From positions 484,370 through 548,369 of the forward strand of contig JACEEZ010022880.1 in assembly GCA_016584305.1 (NCBI GenBank): a DNA stretch of 64,000 nt, given 5' to 3'. Below, in pieces: positions 11,487 through 21,420 of this stretch. The translations under genes and the position numbers were made by a program. Below the pieces are notes generated by a model that was not told the origin of the DNA, ran no database searches, and was given only the letters and a program-made list of their open reading frames with translations. The DNA comes from Chionoecetes opilio. Lineage: Eukaryota > Arthropoda > Malacostraca > Decapoda > Majidae. Position 1 is the first letter of the stretch. Each line of letters opens with the position of its first letter.

Positions 11487-11848
11487 TAGTCAGTAAATGA
11501 CTTTATAATTTTAGTAAATAACTTGGTAATTTTACTCACCCCAGTTTGAATGTCGTAGCATTGGATTTTTGATCTCGTATATTGAAAATAGACCCTAATT
11601 TACACATCTCGTATCATCGGATTCTCGTATACCGAATGCTCGTATAACGGGACCTCCCTGTACTTGTATTATGGCAACATGAGGTCACTACTCGCCAAAT
11701 TTGTAGGATCGGACCAGCGCAGACCCTCGTCTCTTGTACACAGATCCATGTATTTCACGTAGAGGTGTCAAATAATGTCACTGAGTCTTCCAAAATATTG
11801 TCTCAAGTCCACTTCTTACAAGAGAATGCTGTACAGTAAACCCTCATA

Positions 11849-12420
11849 ATGGGCCCCAGACATAACTACGTTACGATTTGTTTACATCGGTGCATTGTGA
11901 GGATAAGTCGGGGTTGCCGCGGGTGAACCTACGAAGGGAAAACTACGGCGATGGAAGAATTTCAAGTTATTTTGCGCGAAATTGATATTCAAGGTGCTAT
12001 ATTACTGTGCTCTGTTCTCGCTGACAACACTATAGAGAAGACCTGAGGTAATGGCTGATGTGCAGAGGCTTCTAAACCAAGAAAACAGAGTCATAACAGA
12101 GCCTCGTCAAAAGGTAAGCAACTGGTAGGTACGTAATGTGTCCCTACCACTTGCTTACTTCTTAATGAGACTCTGCTGTGACTGTTTTCCTGGTTTAGAA
12201 GCCTCTGCACATCAACTATCACCTCAGGTCAGGTCTTCTGTAGTGTTGTCAGCGAGAACAGATCACAGAAATATAGCACCTGGGAATATCAATTTCGCCC
12301 AAAACAACTGAATCTTTTCATCGTCGTAGTCTTCTCTTTGTAGGTTGTACATATACCCTGACTTATCCCCACAATGCACCGATGTAAACAAACCGTGACA
12401 TAGTTATGGGTAGGGTCCAT
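11849..12420. mobile_element. Foldback MITE, 572 bp, related to the ends of the giant palindrome
   Basis: Ends ATGGGCCCCAGACATAACTA and (inverted) ATGGACCCTACCCATAACTA, flanked by TA at 11847-11848 and 12421-12422. The two halves are inverted copies meeting near 12120-12150. It inserted into the left terminal repeat of family E. The same sequence forms the outer ~490 bases of each arm of 50358-54409. Confidence 0.8.
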
Positions 12421-12559
12421 TAGCGAGGGATACGTTCCAACCCCCCTCGCTAATTCATGAATTTTGGCAATACACTTTTCAATTCATTCGGAATTGACGC
12501 CTTTCTAAAATGATGTTTCTATAGCCTTTTTTTTTTATTTAATTTTTTATTTTTTTTTA

Positions 12560-12880
12560 TTATGCCTATAGTCCTGTAGGCAGTGACCTCCAGGGCTCGG
12601 GTGGTAGGCCTTGGAGGCTCACATGAGGGCTGTGATGGTTGGCCCTCGCCCGTGGTGGCGCAGGCAGGATTTTTATAGTGACATCTGTGATTGCCGCCCC
12701 CCTGTGTCATCCGATGCACTCGCATTCGAAGGTAGTTATGGGCAGCATGTGGGTGTTCTTAGGTCAATTAACGGTGCAGAAATATTTTAGGTGGATTTAT
12801 GGATCTCACTCGGGATCTCACTCGGGTCTAAGAGAACGCCACTCGGTGACGCTAACCACTCTGCTACCGCCTCCCCTAAG
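12560..12880 (-). mobile_element. tRNA-derived SINE, copy 2 (minus strand)
   Basis: Left end is the A/T-rich tail and the tail-proximal words tgcctatag and gtaggcagtgacctccaggg; right end is the inverted tRNA-like head (gctaaccactctgctaccgc). The middle contains the common block ggtggcgcaggcaggatttt. Confidence 0.75.
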
Positions 12881-12897
12881 CCTGTTCTTTTCTATTT

Positions 12898-13392
12898 CTA
12901 TAATCTGTTCAGGTTTATAGCCCTTCTCTTCAACCACTTTTTTTTAGCATAGACGGCAGCAGCCTCATGATCAGCTGCCGCTGATTCACCATATATTTTC
13001 ACATATTTCAGTGAAAACCTCTTTCTGAATTGGTCTAACCATCCCTTACTTGCAGTGAAGGGTTTTAGATCAGGGTTTGTTGAAGAGCCTGGATTTTCTA
13101 AGTGGTCAGCGGAGTAATGGGAGTGCAGACTGAAGGCTTTTTCACAAATCAGGTTTGAATCAAGTGCCACATTTATCCCTCTACAGTCATCTATCCACAC
13201 ACAGAGTGCCGATTCCATACGAGTCATCACTTTATCCCTCAAATTTGCTGCATTTTTAGCACTTCCACAACACTTGTGGTAACAGCATGCCTTATCTGGG
13301 CCTCTTGTTTCTTCAGGTACCGCACAGCACTCATTAATTTCAAATTTTCTGGCAACGGATGAGTTTATTTCTCCACCTTTAACCATGTCAAG
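12898..13392 (-). pseudogene. Tigger-like transposase fragment of family E (second half of the N-terminal region)
   Basis: Minus-strand coding from VLDMVKGGEINSSVARKFEI to a CENP-B DNA-binding domain (FTASKGWLDQFRKRFSLKYV, then YGESAAADHEAAAVY). The first 14 codons of the raw open frame belong to the terminal repeat of family B and are not part of this gene. The frame runs out at KKKWLKRRAINL before any catalytic motif. Its upstream half lies at 16675-16765, on the other side of the B insertion. Confidence 0.65.
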
Positions 13393-13897
13393 TACAGTAA
13401 AACCCTTATAACTCGGCACGATAGGGGCTCTGGCCCTTGTCGAGTTATTCAATATGCCGAATTATGCAAATGCCCTCCTCTGATATGGGTATAAAAAAAA
13501 TAAAAAAAAATAAAAAGTAAATACAGTACTGTAAAAGCATAAAAACTACACTTACCAGTGAACGGGTAGCAGCAGGCATGTAATCCAAGGAGAGGGGAGC
13601 CTTGTTGTAACATGTAGAAGATGTTAGGGGGACTCGGTCGCATTTTAACACTGGTATTAGTTACGCAATCACTTTAATCACTTTATAATCACCACACTGT
13701 ACTGTATTGTATTGTATACAGTACTGTACAACTTAATTTTATGTCACTTGAGCACTTAATTACTGCAACACTATACTTGTACCTTAAACTGTGAAAGAGG
13801 CCTTAATCACTAATGTACAGAATTTTTTTTGGTCACTCGGGGTGGGGTTTACTGCTGCTGTCGAAAATGTGAGCTGGCAGATCAGGAGAGATACTGC

Positions 13898-15600
13898 TCA
13901 GGAAGCTGCAACCAGACTCACTATTTGTAGAGGGCTGAGGTTCCCTGGCGTGTGGTTTTGGTTTGAAGAAGGCTGAAATTTTCGTTTGTTTCTGACTTGT
14001 AACTGTCTCTTGATAACAGCATTTCTTATGTCTCTCATAGGTGTGTAGAATGTATCAAATTGGTGTTCCACCAACCCCTCCAAAGCCTTGTCCAGGTGAA
14101 AACGAAGCTGAGACAACTTCATGCTGGCTGGCTGGTCAGCTTCGTCGTCACTGTCAGCTTCAGCAGCAGCCTCCGCCTCCTGCACAACACTACCTGCTAT
14201 GTCCTCTTCTGTGTGAAGGTGGTAGCCCAGAGCCTCAGCATCACTCTCCAGCCACTTGACTATGTTCTCCTCGGTGACTTCGGGCTCACCACCTCTGTGC
14301 ACTGTTGCAGTGAAATCTTGTAGACCAAACCCAGTGAAGTCCACTTCTACTTCAGTCCCCTTCAGCAACTTGTTCCATGCATTGCTCAGGGTGGTGGACT
14401 TGAGCCCGTTCCACGCCTCAGCCTAGTTGTACACAGTGTTGCGTAAGTTGTACGCTTTGAAATTCGCAAGCGACTGAGCCCCCTTGTGTCCTCTTGTCCC
14501 TCTACCTCTTCTACCACAAGGCACTCCTCCAGCTGCTTGTTTCTGTAGTGTCACTTGCAGGCCTCGATCACGCCCTGGTCCATGGGCTGGATTAGGGAAC
14601 TGGTGTTGGGTGGCATAAACATCACTTTAGTTCTACCACCATGGGCCTCCAGTTCATCTGTGCTGGGACATGCTGGGGCATTGTCAAGTAGGAGGATGGC
14701 CTTGACAGTCTCCATTGTGATTGCCAGCACAGTTGTCTGGAAATTAATAACAGCAGGCACAAAAAAATGGTGGAACCACTCACTGGTGAGTTCACGGTTA
14801 AACCAGGCCGAGAGGTTGCCCCTGTAGATAACAGGCAGGTTACCCATGACGTTTTTGAGTGCCCGTGTTTTTTTTGCCTTGCCTACAACCATGGGTTTCA
14901 GCCTGTGCGACCCGTCAGCGTTTCCACAGCACATAATGGAGATCCGATCCTTAGCTAATTTCCTCTCTGGAATGTGCCTTTCCTGCTTTGATGCCTGGGT
15001 GCTGGCGGGCATAGACCTCCGAAAAAGCCCCGTCTCGTCAGCGTTGTAGAGTTGGGAGAGAAGGAGGCCAGACTCCTGGATAATTTTCTCCAATTTCTGA
15101 AGGAAGGGCACCACCGATGCTTGATCAGCACTAGCACTCTCTCCCACCACTTTTCGGTTGGCTAGGCAGTGGCGACTGCGAAAAGTGAAGAGCCACCCAG
15201 CACTAGCCTTGAAATTGGTCACCTACAAGTGCTTGGCCAACCTTACAGCGGCGTTTTGGAGGTCAACTCCAAAGGTTACAGTAACTCCAGCTGCTCGTTC
15301 CTGCTTGTACCACTTGTACATTGCTGCATCCAGGGAGATGTTCTTAACTGGCTTAATCCTCTTCTTGGTAGTCTTGGAGGTGCTTGGATCCTCCAAAGTA
15401 AGGGCATGGGCACGAATCTTCTCTTTTATTTTCTTGATATCATAGAATGTGCTGGATTTGATATCAAACTCAGCACAAATAGCATGCATGGACACACCTG
15501 CATCCATCCTTGCCAGCACTTTCACCTTTTCCTGCAGGCTCAGGCTCTTCAATTTCATTCCCTTCCTGCTGGAGACACCCTTGCGTGATGGAGCTGACAT
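13898..15600 (-). pseudogene. Tigger (pogo superfamily) transposase of family B, multiple stops
   Basis: Coding starts at 15600 with MSAPSRKGVSSRKGMKLKSL. Residues about 20-65 are the CENP-B HTH (VKVLARMDAGVSMHAICAEF, DIKSSTFYDIKKIKEKIRA). An in-frame TAG at 15223-15225 follows VRLAKHL. After it comes the second DNA-binding domain (SAGWLFTFRSRHCLANRKVV, then GESASADQ). The DDE domain shows D1 in LYNADETGLF, D2 in AILLLDNAPACP and D3 in SSLIQPMDQGVIEACK, so all three aspartates survive. A TGA at 14551-14553 follows EACK. The C-terminal acidic tail resumes at 14368-13898 (EAEAAAEADSDDEAD). In active form it would cut and paste its own ends at TA sites in the nucleus. Confidence 0.8.
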
Positions 15601-16064
15601 CTTGAAATACAGTACTGTATGATGTAATCCCAAAACACGTAAAATAGGTGGCAAAGCCACCAGCGTGTAGGCTGAGCCGTGTTTTTGTCGTCCAAGCACC
15701 GTCTTGGATTACGAATCCTAATCCAATAACACTTGCTGAAATGTGTGTTATACTACTTTGTGATATTGTTTGCAATGTTTTGCATTGATTATTATTTCGG
15801 CTCCTACCAAGCTTGTTGTGTTTTTGAAGCAGAAACCAATTCTTTTTCAATTGCGACAAAAAACGGGATTCGTAATCCAAGACTGTGGTTGGACGACAAA
15901 AACCCGGCTCAGCCTACGCGCTGGTGGCTTTACCACCTATTTTACGTGTTTTGGGATTACATCATACAGTTCTGTATTTCAAGATGTCAGCTCCATCACG
16001 CAAGGGTGTCTCCAGCAGGAAGGGAATGAAATTGAAGAGCCTGAGCCTGCAGGAAAAGGTCAAT
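15519..16064. repeat. Inverted duplication of transposase 5' coding and leader (hairpin)
   Basis: Bases about 15519-15720 (minus-strand leader and first ~27 codons) recur in reverse at about 15870-16064. The plus strand therefore also begins MSAPSRKGVSSRKGMKLKSL, at 15984. The spacer is about 150 bases. Family B copy 2 has the same arrangement at 34496-35070, so it was present in the parent element. Confidence 0.8.
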
Positions 16065-16239
16065 AGGACAAAAACACAACTTTTATGCGACTGAGGATAT
16101 GCAGAGTGTAAGCAAAGAGATGCAGTTATAACGGCAATATGCCGTGATACATTATTTATTGCCGACTTTCTGTTTACATGTTCACAAAAGAGGTTGTGAG
16201 GGCATGATATGCCGAGGGAAAACCAAGAGATGCAGTTTA

Positions 16240-16612
16240 GGGGAGGCGGTAGCAGAGTGGTTAGCGTCACCGGGTGGCGTTCTCGAAGACCAGAGTTTGA
16301 TCCCGAGTGAGACCCATAAATCCACTTAAAATCTTTCTGCACCGTCGAGTGGCCTAAGAACACCCACATGCCCTGTCCATTAACTCTACCTTCGACTGCG
16401 AGTGCATCGGAGGACACAGGGGGGCGGCATGAGTCTCTAATCACAGGCGTCACTATATAAATCCTGCCTGCGCCACCACGGGCGAGGGCCAACCATCACA
16501 GCCCTCAAGCCTCCAGGCCTCCAGGGCTCCAGGGCTCCAGAGCCTCCCGGGCTCCATCTGAGCCCTGGAGGTCACTGCCTACAGGAGCTATAGGCATAGA
16601 TGTAAAAAAAAA
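16240..16612 (+). mobile_element. tRNA-derived SINE, best copy (reference for the family)
   Basis: The head ggggaggcggtagcagagtg has a pol III A-box (TAGCAGAGTGG, 16250-16260) and a B-box-like gagtttgatccc at 16293-16304 (gatcgaactc inverted in other copies). A body of about 250 bases follows with common blocks ccataaatccactt, gagtgcatcggaggacacag and gcctgcgccacc; the 3' part is cctggaggtcactgcctaca and ctataggcatag, ending in an A tract. Probably derived from a tRNA with a long variable arm (Ser or Leu type), which is inference. The flanking atgcag on both sides may be a short duplication. Confidence 0.8.
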
Positions 16613-16674
16613 AAAATGCAGAATATCAAATTCCTAGTTATACAATGCCGAGTTAGTATAAGGGTTTTCCTGTA

Positions 16675-16765
16675 TTTTAACTTTGTCCTCTAGAGTCAAG
16701 GTATGCTTCATACGCTTTGGTTTAGGCTTACCAGCTGCTGGAGATGAAAGTCGTTTTGGAGACAT
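16675..16765 (-). pseudogene. Start of the family E Tigger transposase, separated by family B
   Basis: A start codon at 16765 (minus strand) opens MSPKRLSSPAAGKPKPKRMK followed by HTLTLEDKVK, the usual basic leader and first helix of a CENP-B type helix-turn-helix. Family B interrupts the frame exactly here at a TA, and the next codons (VLDMVKGG) lie at about 13392 downward. Confidence 0.65.
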
Positions 16766-17194
16766 GCTGTACTGTAATTATCACTTCACTGTGTTCCCGT
16801 GCTGAGAGAGCGAGCGTGACTGAGAAAAGACAGAGAAAGGCTGCCAACTTTATGTGATCGCTGCACCCTCTACCATTGCCTTGGTCTACTATATGTAATG
16901 AGGTGGAATCTGCTGCTCTCTAATTCCTTCAGAGAGCAAGATTCAAGAAAGAGCTACCCTCTCACTCACCTGCGACCAGCGGGCAGGGCTCGCCCTTCTA
17001 CACGCCTCACCCAGAAAAACCGCACCCGTCACACTCTCCCGATTAACCCCATCCCTTACACAACTCCTGCCAGGTCACAAGGAAACACCAAATTCCTTTG
17101 AATTACTTTATTAACACAAACCAAAAAGTTATACGTCTCTCCAAAAACCACAGTACCACAATAACCCATACACGTCCTACAACCACTCCTCTCG

Positions 17195-17700
17195 GCTTAC
17201 ACCACTACACACCACTGCACACTAGGCCACACTGACCCAATGGCTTACACCACTACACACCACTGCACACTAGGCCACACTGACCCAATGGCTTACACCA
17301 CTACACACCACTGCACACTAGGCCACACTGACCCAATGGCTTACACCACTACACACCACTGCACACTAGGCCACACTGACCCAATGGCTTACACCACTAC
17401 ACACCACTGCACACTAGGCCACACTGACCCAATGGCTTACACCAATACACACCACTGCACACTAGGCCACACTGACCCAATGGCTTACACCAATACACAC
17501 CACTGCACACTAGGCCACACTGACCCAATGGCTTACACACCACTGCACACCACTACACACTAGGCCACACTGACCCAATGGCTTACACACCACTGCACAC
17601 CACTGCACACTAGGCCACACTGACCCAATGGCTTACACACCACTGCACACCACTGCACACTAGGCCACACTGACCCAATGGCTTACACACCACTGCACAC
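17195..17700. repeat. 48-50 bp minisatellite, about ten units
   Basis: The unit contains ggcttacaccactacacacc and ctaggccacactgacccaat. Units are 48 bp at the left (hence a 16-residue repeat in one frame) and change to a 50-bp variant (cttacacaccactgcacacc) after about 17530. The non-multiple-of-three variant shows it is not maintained as protein. Confidence 0.9.
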
Positions 17701-17885
17701 AGCACCCGCCACTCCACAACACGAGCACCGTGAGGCGGCCACCACACACACACACACCAGCCACTCCACCACACGGGCACCGTGAGGCGGCCACCACACA
17801 CACACCCCCGCCACTCTACCACACACACCAGCCACTCCACCACACGGGCACCGTGAGGCGGCCACCACACACACACCCCCGCCAC
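17700..17885. repeat. Second minisatellite (gaggcggccaccacac units)
   Basis: Imperfect repeats of caccgtgaggcggccaccac, cacacacacc and agccactccaccacacgggc, three main units, directly after the 48-50 bp array and inside the same TIR element. Confidence 0.75.
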
Positions 17886-18471
17886 GGCTCGCTTCTCTCT
17901 CTCTGCCCGCACAAAGGCTCCCTCCTTCCCGCACAGCCCTCTCCCGCCAGCCTTTCCCGTGCACATCTGGGTCTCTCTCACGAGCGAAGTTTAAACAGTA
18001 ATTTGCACCTCTTACACCCAACCCCTCAAAAGTTGTGCATGCCAATGTGCACACATTCACCACAACCAATAAACTCCATAACACAAAATTCTCAAAATCA
18101 ATACCCTATCTACATTCCACAACTAAAACTCCACACCCCCGGCCATCACAAGCAGGGCCTCACAACTCCTACTGCTTACCTTTTATACTGGACCCAAGCA
18201 GGAGTTGTTACCATTATCAACCCAAGAGGTGTGACAAACTACGCTCTGCTACCAACTGTAATGAGGCGGAATCTCTTGCTCTCTGAAGGAGGAAATAGAG
18301 AGCAGCAGATTCTGCCTCATTACATATACAACTGCATGCCATGTTTAAACTATGTTTCGTTCCAATTTTATTTATTTTTTGCAATTTTAAGATTTTTTAC
18401 TTTTTCGGGATAAACTCGCTAATTAGTGAAGTCGGCAATTAGGAGGTCGCTAATTTTGAGGGTTTACTGTA

Positions 18472-19002
18472 CACGGAAATGGTTGGAAATAATGAACTTT
18501 CACCTCATATAACGAACAAAGTTTGTTATATGCGAAAAGTTCAGATCCCTCGGATATAACTGACTTAGTGTACATACTTTCCTACCCTTTGCTATAATTT
18601 TCAGTTTTCTTCATTAAATTGAGTCTGATTATCACTTGCTTTCTATTTTCTAAACCCACCTTGCTCTTCACTAATTTAGGGTAAAAAGCCTTAATGTAGT
18701 TTTATTGTATTCCTTACTTTAGATTGATTTTTATGTATCTATTGTGTACATGCTGAATATGATAAGGTAATAGTTTTTAGAGTAAGAATCCAAATGTCAT
18801 TAGTTATATACCTTGGAAGAATAAGTGGAGGTGAAAAAGTGTGAACAGCTTCTCTCTGATGTTTTCTCTTCTACTCCAACTTATGTTTTCGGCTTGTAGA
18901 GTCTGCTCTATTCCTCCTGCTTAATGTGGATGATTAATTAGATAGTTAGAACATATGAAGAGTACAGATATTTCCAAAATTTACGCACACTTGATCTTAC
19001 AG
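18472..19002. other. Intron sequence upstream of the first visible exon
   Basis: No repeat boundary or coding signal is seen except the exon acceptor (cttacag) at the right end. Contains a short relic (18480-18550, tataacgaac words) resembling family A/B subterminal repeats. Confidence 0.45.
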
Positions 19003-19216
19003 GTATATCACTCAATGTGTCTATCATCGCAGTGGGTGTCGTGTGCACCTTCTACTCAGCCCTTGGAGGCATGAAGGCTGTCCTTATCACTGACGTATTC
19101 CAGTCTTTGCTGATGTTTGCAGCAATATTTGCTGTGATCACTCGGGGTGTGTTGGACTTTTCAGTGAGTGAAATATTCAAGATTGCTGATGAAGGCAACA
19201 GACTGGAGTTCTTCAA
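19003..19216 (+). CDS. SLC5-family sodium-coupled solute transporter, internal exon (first of three in window)
   Basis: The exon follows a consensus acceptor (cttacag, AG at 19001-19002) and ends at a strong donor (gtatgt from 19217). It enters with two bases of a split codon (xGT) and leaves with two (AA). The 70 complete codons read ISLNVSIIAVGVV..., then the SLC5 signature CTFYSALGGMKAVLITDVFQ, then a hydrophobic segment (LLMFAAIFAVI) and a polar loop (ADEGNRLEFF). In SLC5 proteins (multivitamin and monocarboxylate sodium symporters) this is a central transmembrane pair and the loop after it. SLC5 members carry organic anions, sugars or vitamins inward with Na+ across the plasma membrane; the substrate cannot be read from this fragment. 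Reading on past the donor hits a stop, so the exon end is well supported. The preceding exon is not in the window. Confidence 0.9.
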
Positions 19217-20521
19217 GTATGTATTCCCTCACTTCTATTTACTTTGGGTGTTTTCAGTAATAGCAAGAACAACCCAAACACTTTGCCCACACCAAACACA
19301 TGAAATGCTTGCAAATGCCTCGTTAGAGCGTTTCATTTTGTTTAGGTGTCCTGGCAGATGAACGCCCAAATGCATTTTGTGCAGTTGGTGCTATAGATAA
19401 AATTTATGTTATTCACTTTGCTTTTTATATTAAAGAGAACCAGAAACAGACATACAGCAGGAAATAAATTATAAAAATTGTGGGTACTCATGACATGTCG
19501 CCTTTTCCCGACCTTGCTGTGCCTTGTCCGATTCAAGGCTTTTGGTTGTTACCTTAATGGTACAGCATGGTTGATATTTTAAATTTCAAGTGATGGTTTA
19601 ATACGCTCTCTCGTAGCATAAACTAAGTACCGCTGGACGAATACATTGTGGTGATATTGTTGAAATTAGAGACTTGTGAAGCTGTCGACCACAAGAGGTC
19701 ACTACTGAACAGGGTTCCTTGGCCTAAAGTACATGTTAGATTACTGTAATTTTCCTTAATGTATCTGAGAAGCAGTAGATCAAAGAAACATTATCTACAA
19801 ATGAAATTATCGAAAAACCTCATAATGAAAATACAACAGAGGAGAATGCATTGCTATTCCTATTTTATTTCCATGAAAACAAGGTCAAAATAGTGACAAC
19901 GTGACAACATTTATATTTCCCTTTGCATTGATTCTTGAAAACTTGACACAAAAGTCACCATACTTGGGCTTTTTACAATGTTTGATTTATTCTAGAGTTG
20001 TAGGCAAGCATTTGTCCTGGTGGTGTCAATCTTTTTTACGGGGAAAATTTGATTTTAATGAAGTTTGCCACTCAAGATTAGAAGAGACAGTCATTTGTTT
20101 CATGGTCAGCCATGATTTGTTTCCATGACTTAAGTTTCTTTAAGGGCACTTTATAGCACAGGGAAACACAACAAAAGGTTGGCATGTTGCAGAAATGAAA
20201 TACTGGCATGACATCTTTGAAAGTAATAGCACCATGCGTCCTTCCAACAATAATGAAACACAACAAGTCTTTGATGCTGGGAAGATCTCTGAGCTGAGAT
20301 TGCTGATGTTGAGCAGTGAAATATATTATAATTATCATTAAATTTTTGGCAAAAGAGAGAATGATACCATCGAAACAGGTGCTAAGCTACGAATAAAGTT
20401 ATGAATGCTAAGCTAATACAGCTATACTGTATTAGCTATTTTATTAGCTATAAAATATATAAAACATTTATAGAGGCCCTACTATTATGATCTTTGTGTC
20501 AGCTATATAAGAATTTATATA
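19217..20521. other. Intron sequence after exon 1, no recognised feature
   Basis: Starts with the donor gtatgt. The rest is AT-rich with no repeated block or conserved protein that I recognise. Confidence 0.45.
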
Positions 20522-21418
20522 CAGTAAACTCTCTCTAATTTGAACTTCGGATAATTCTACCTGTTTCAGGCCCAGTTCTAATTTTTCAACAACTTTCCAT
20601 AATCCAAACTGAAGTTCGAATTGACCACACATTGTTCAAATTGTCGGAGTTTTCTGCAGCATCTTCCACCTCCTCTGTGCCATCCACTTCGTCAGCCAGC
20701 CTCCACATCGCCTCCAACACATTAAGCACCTCAAGCACTGATGACCTTACCTTACATATCCCCAGAGTGACATCACTGTTGCGTTCAGTAGCGGTGACCC
20801 TCTCCCCCCTCGCACTCTCCCTACTGAACGACACTGATCACGTCACAATAAACATTGTTACCGAGACAGCAGCTGCCGAAATGTATCTCTGTGGCTATTC
20901 TTATTGTTGCAGAATAACTTACTGATGATCTTGTATATGATGCAGCAGAAGTTTGCAGCAGATTCATCAGGAAATGAAATATTAATGAGCCAAGAACAGG
21001 AGAGTCTTTCCTTGCACTTTGTTTACATACCTTATTGTGGCGCAAGCTGGCAACTCGGTAGCGATCCACCTCCCCGGGCTGTAGTGTGAGGACTTGTGCT
21101 CGGCATACTCTATGCTGACGTAACCGTGCGCCTCCATGTGCACCCGTTCGTGTTGCATTACTGAACGCAGCCCTTGCCTGAAGACGCTATCAGTGACGCC
21201 TGAGAGCTCATTGTACAGTAGTATGGCATTTCAAGACTTCAGTATTTGCCATGTTTTAGTGAGTACAAGTACTATAATCTGTGCTGTTTTAGCATGTTTT
21301 AGTGATTTCTTATTGTGTGGAGGGGCTAAAGCCTAAAGGTAACCATCGGATAATTCAGACTTTCGGCTAATTCGACCTAGGTCTCCCCCAATTAGTTCAA
21401 ATTAGAGAGGGTTTACTG
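20522..21418. mobile_element. Family G TA-target MITE (Tigger-like)
   Basis: Left end CAGTAAACTCTCTCTAATTT and right end AAATTAGAGAGGGTTTACTG are inverted repeats; TA at 20520-20521 and 21419-21420. Subterminal words cggataattc and cggctaattcg recur. A short minus-strand frame (20586-20834, ...EEVEDAAENSDNL) looks like an acidic C-terminal transposase remnant but is not diagnostic. Confidence 0.75.
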
Positions 21419-21420
21419 TA

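Larger units (their letters stand above)
8643..11660. mobile_element. Family A TA-target DNA transposon, copy 1, with nested D and M
   Basis: Left end CAGGAAGGTCCCGAAGATAC after TA (8641-8642); right end CGGGACCTCCCTG before TA (11661-11662). The consensus end in the other copies is CAGGGAGGTCCCG. It inserted into the right terminal repeat of family J. Element D sits in it at 10314-11486, and the uninterrupted site is seen in copy 4 at about 63806. Subterminal words are cgtataacgaaac and cgtaaagcgaaatc. Confidence 0.75.
2476..11666. mobile_element. Family J TA-target DNA transposon, 9.2 kb because of nested insertions
   Basis: The left end is CAGGTAGTCGTCGACTTACG (2476) after TA at 2474-2475. 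The right end is split: GTCGACAACTA ends at 8642, family A occupies 8643-11660, and the remaining CTTG follows its TA at 11663-11666, then TA at 11667-11668. Without A the right end reads GTCGACAACTACTTG, the inverse of the left end with two differences. It holds I1, K and A1. No transposase of its own is visible. Subterminal words (cttacgac) recur near both ends. The copy at 42885-43205 is a short relative. Confidence 0.65.
13395..16672. mobile_element. Family B Tigger-like transposon, copy 1 (nearly full length, dead)
   Basis: Left end CAGTAAAACCCTTATAACTC (13395) and right end inverted CAGGAAAACCCTTATACTAA; TA at 13393-13394 and 16673-16674. The subterminal word ccgagttat recurs. Inserted into the transposase gene of family E. 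It carries a decayed full transposase, an inverted duplication of the 5' coding region and a SINE. Confidence 0.8.
16894..18324. mobile_element. TGTAATGAGG-type TIR element carrying minisatellites
   Basis: Ends TGTAATGAGGTGGAATCTGC and (inverted) TGTAATGAGGCAGAATCTGC match over about 34 bases with few differences and then continue as a second matching block (cagagagcaaga). Each terminal repeat is itself a hairpin. It is flanked by TATA on both sides (16890-16893, 18325-18328). The interior is AC-rich with 48-50 bp and ~60 bp minisatellites and no conserved protein. Related by end sequence to 6894-7789 and 58720-59597. Confidence 0.65.
11834..18469. mobile_element. Family E Tigger-like transposon with nested insertions
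   Basis: Left end CAGTAAACCCTCA (11834) is cut by a MITE and resumes as GCGAGGGATACG at 12423; right end ...AATTTTGAGGGTTTACTG, with TA at 11832-11833 and 18470-18471. It carries the N-terminal part of a Tigger transposase on the minus strand, split by family B. It also contains a SINE and a minisatellite TIR element. Confidence 0.7.

Noticed and set aside
16250..16305. Functional tRNA gene
   Set aside because: A- and B-box words are present, but the acceptor stem does not pair and the sequence continues into the SINE body in about nine copies.
17195..17700. Possible CRISPR-like array
   Set aside because: Units are contiguous 48-50 bp tandem repeats without unique spacers, in eukaryotic DNA.
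16894..18324. Solo LTR
   Set aside because: TG...CA ends and a 4-bp duplication fit, but the inverted similarity of the ends over more than 30 bases and their hairpins fit a TIR element better.
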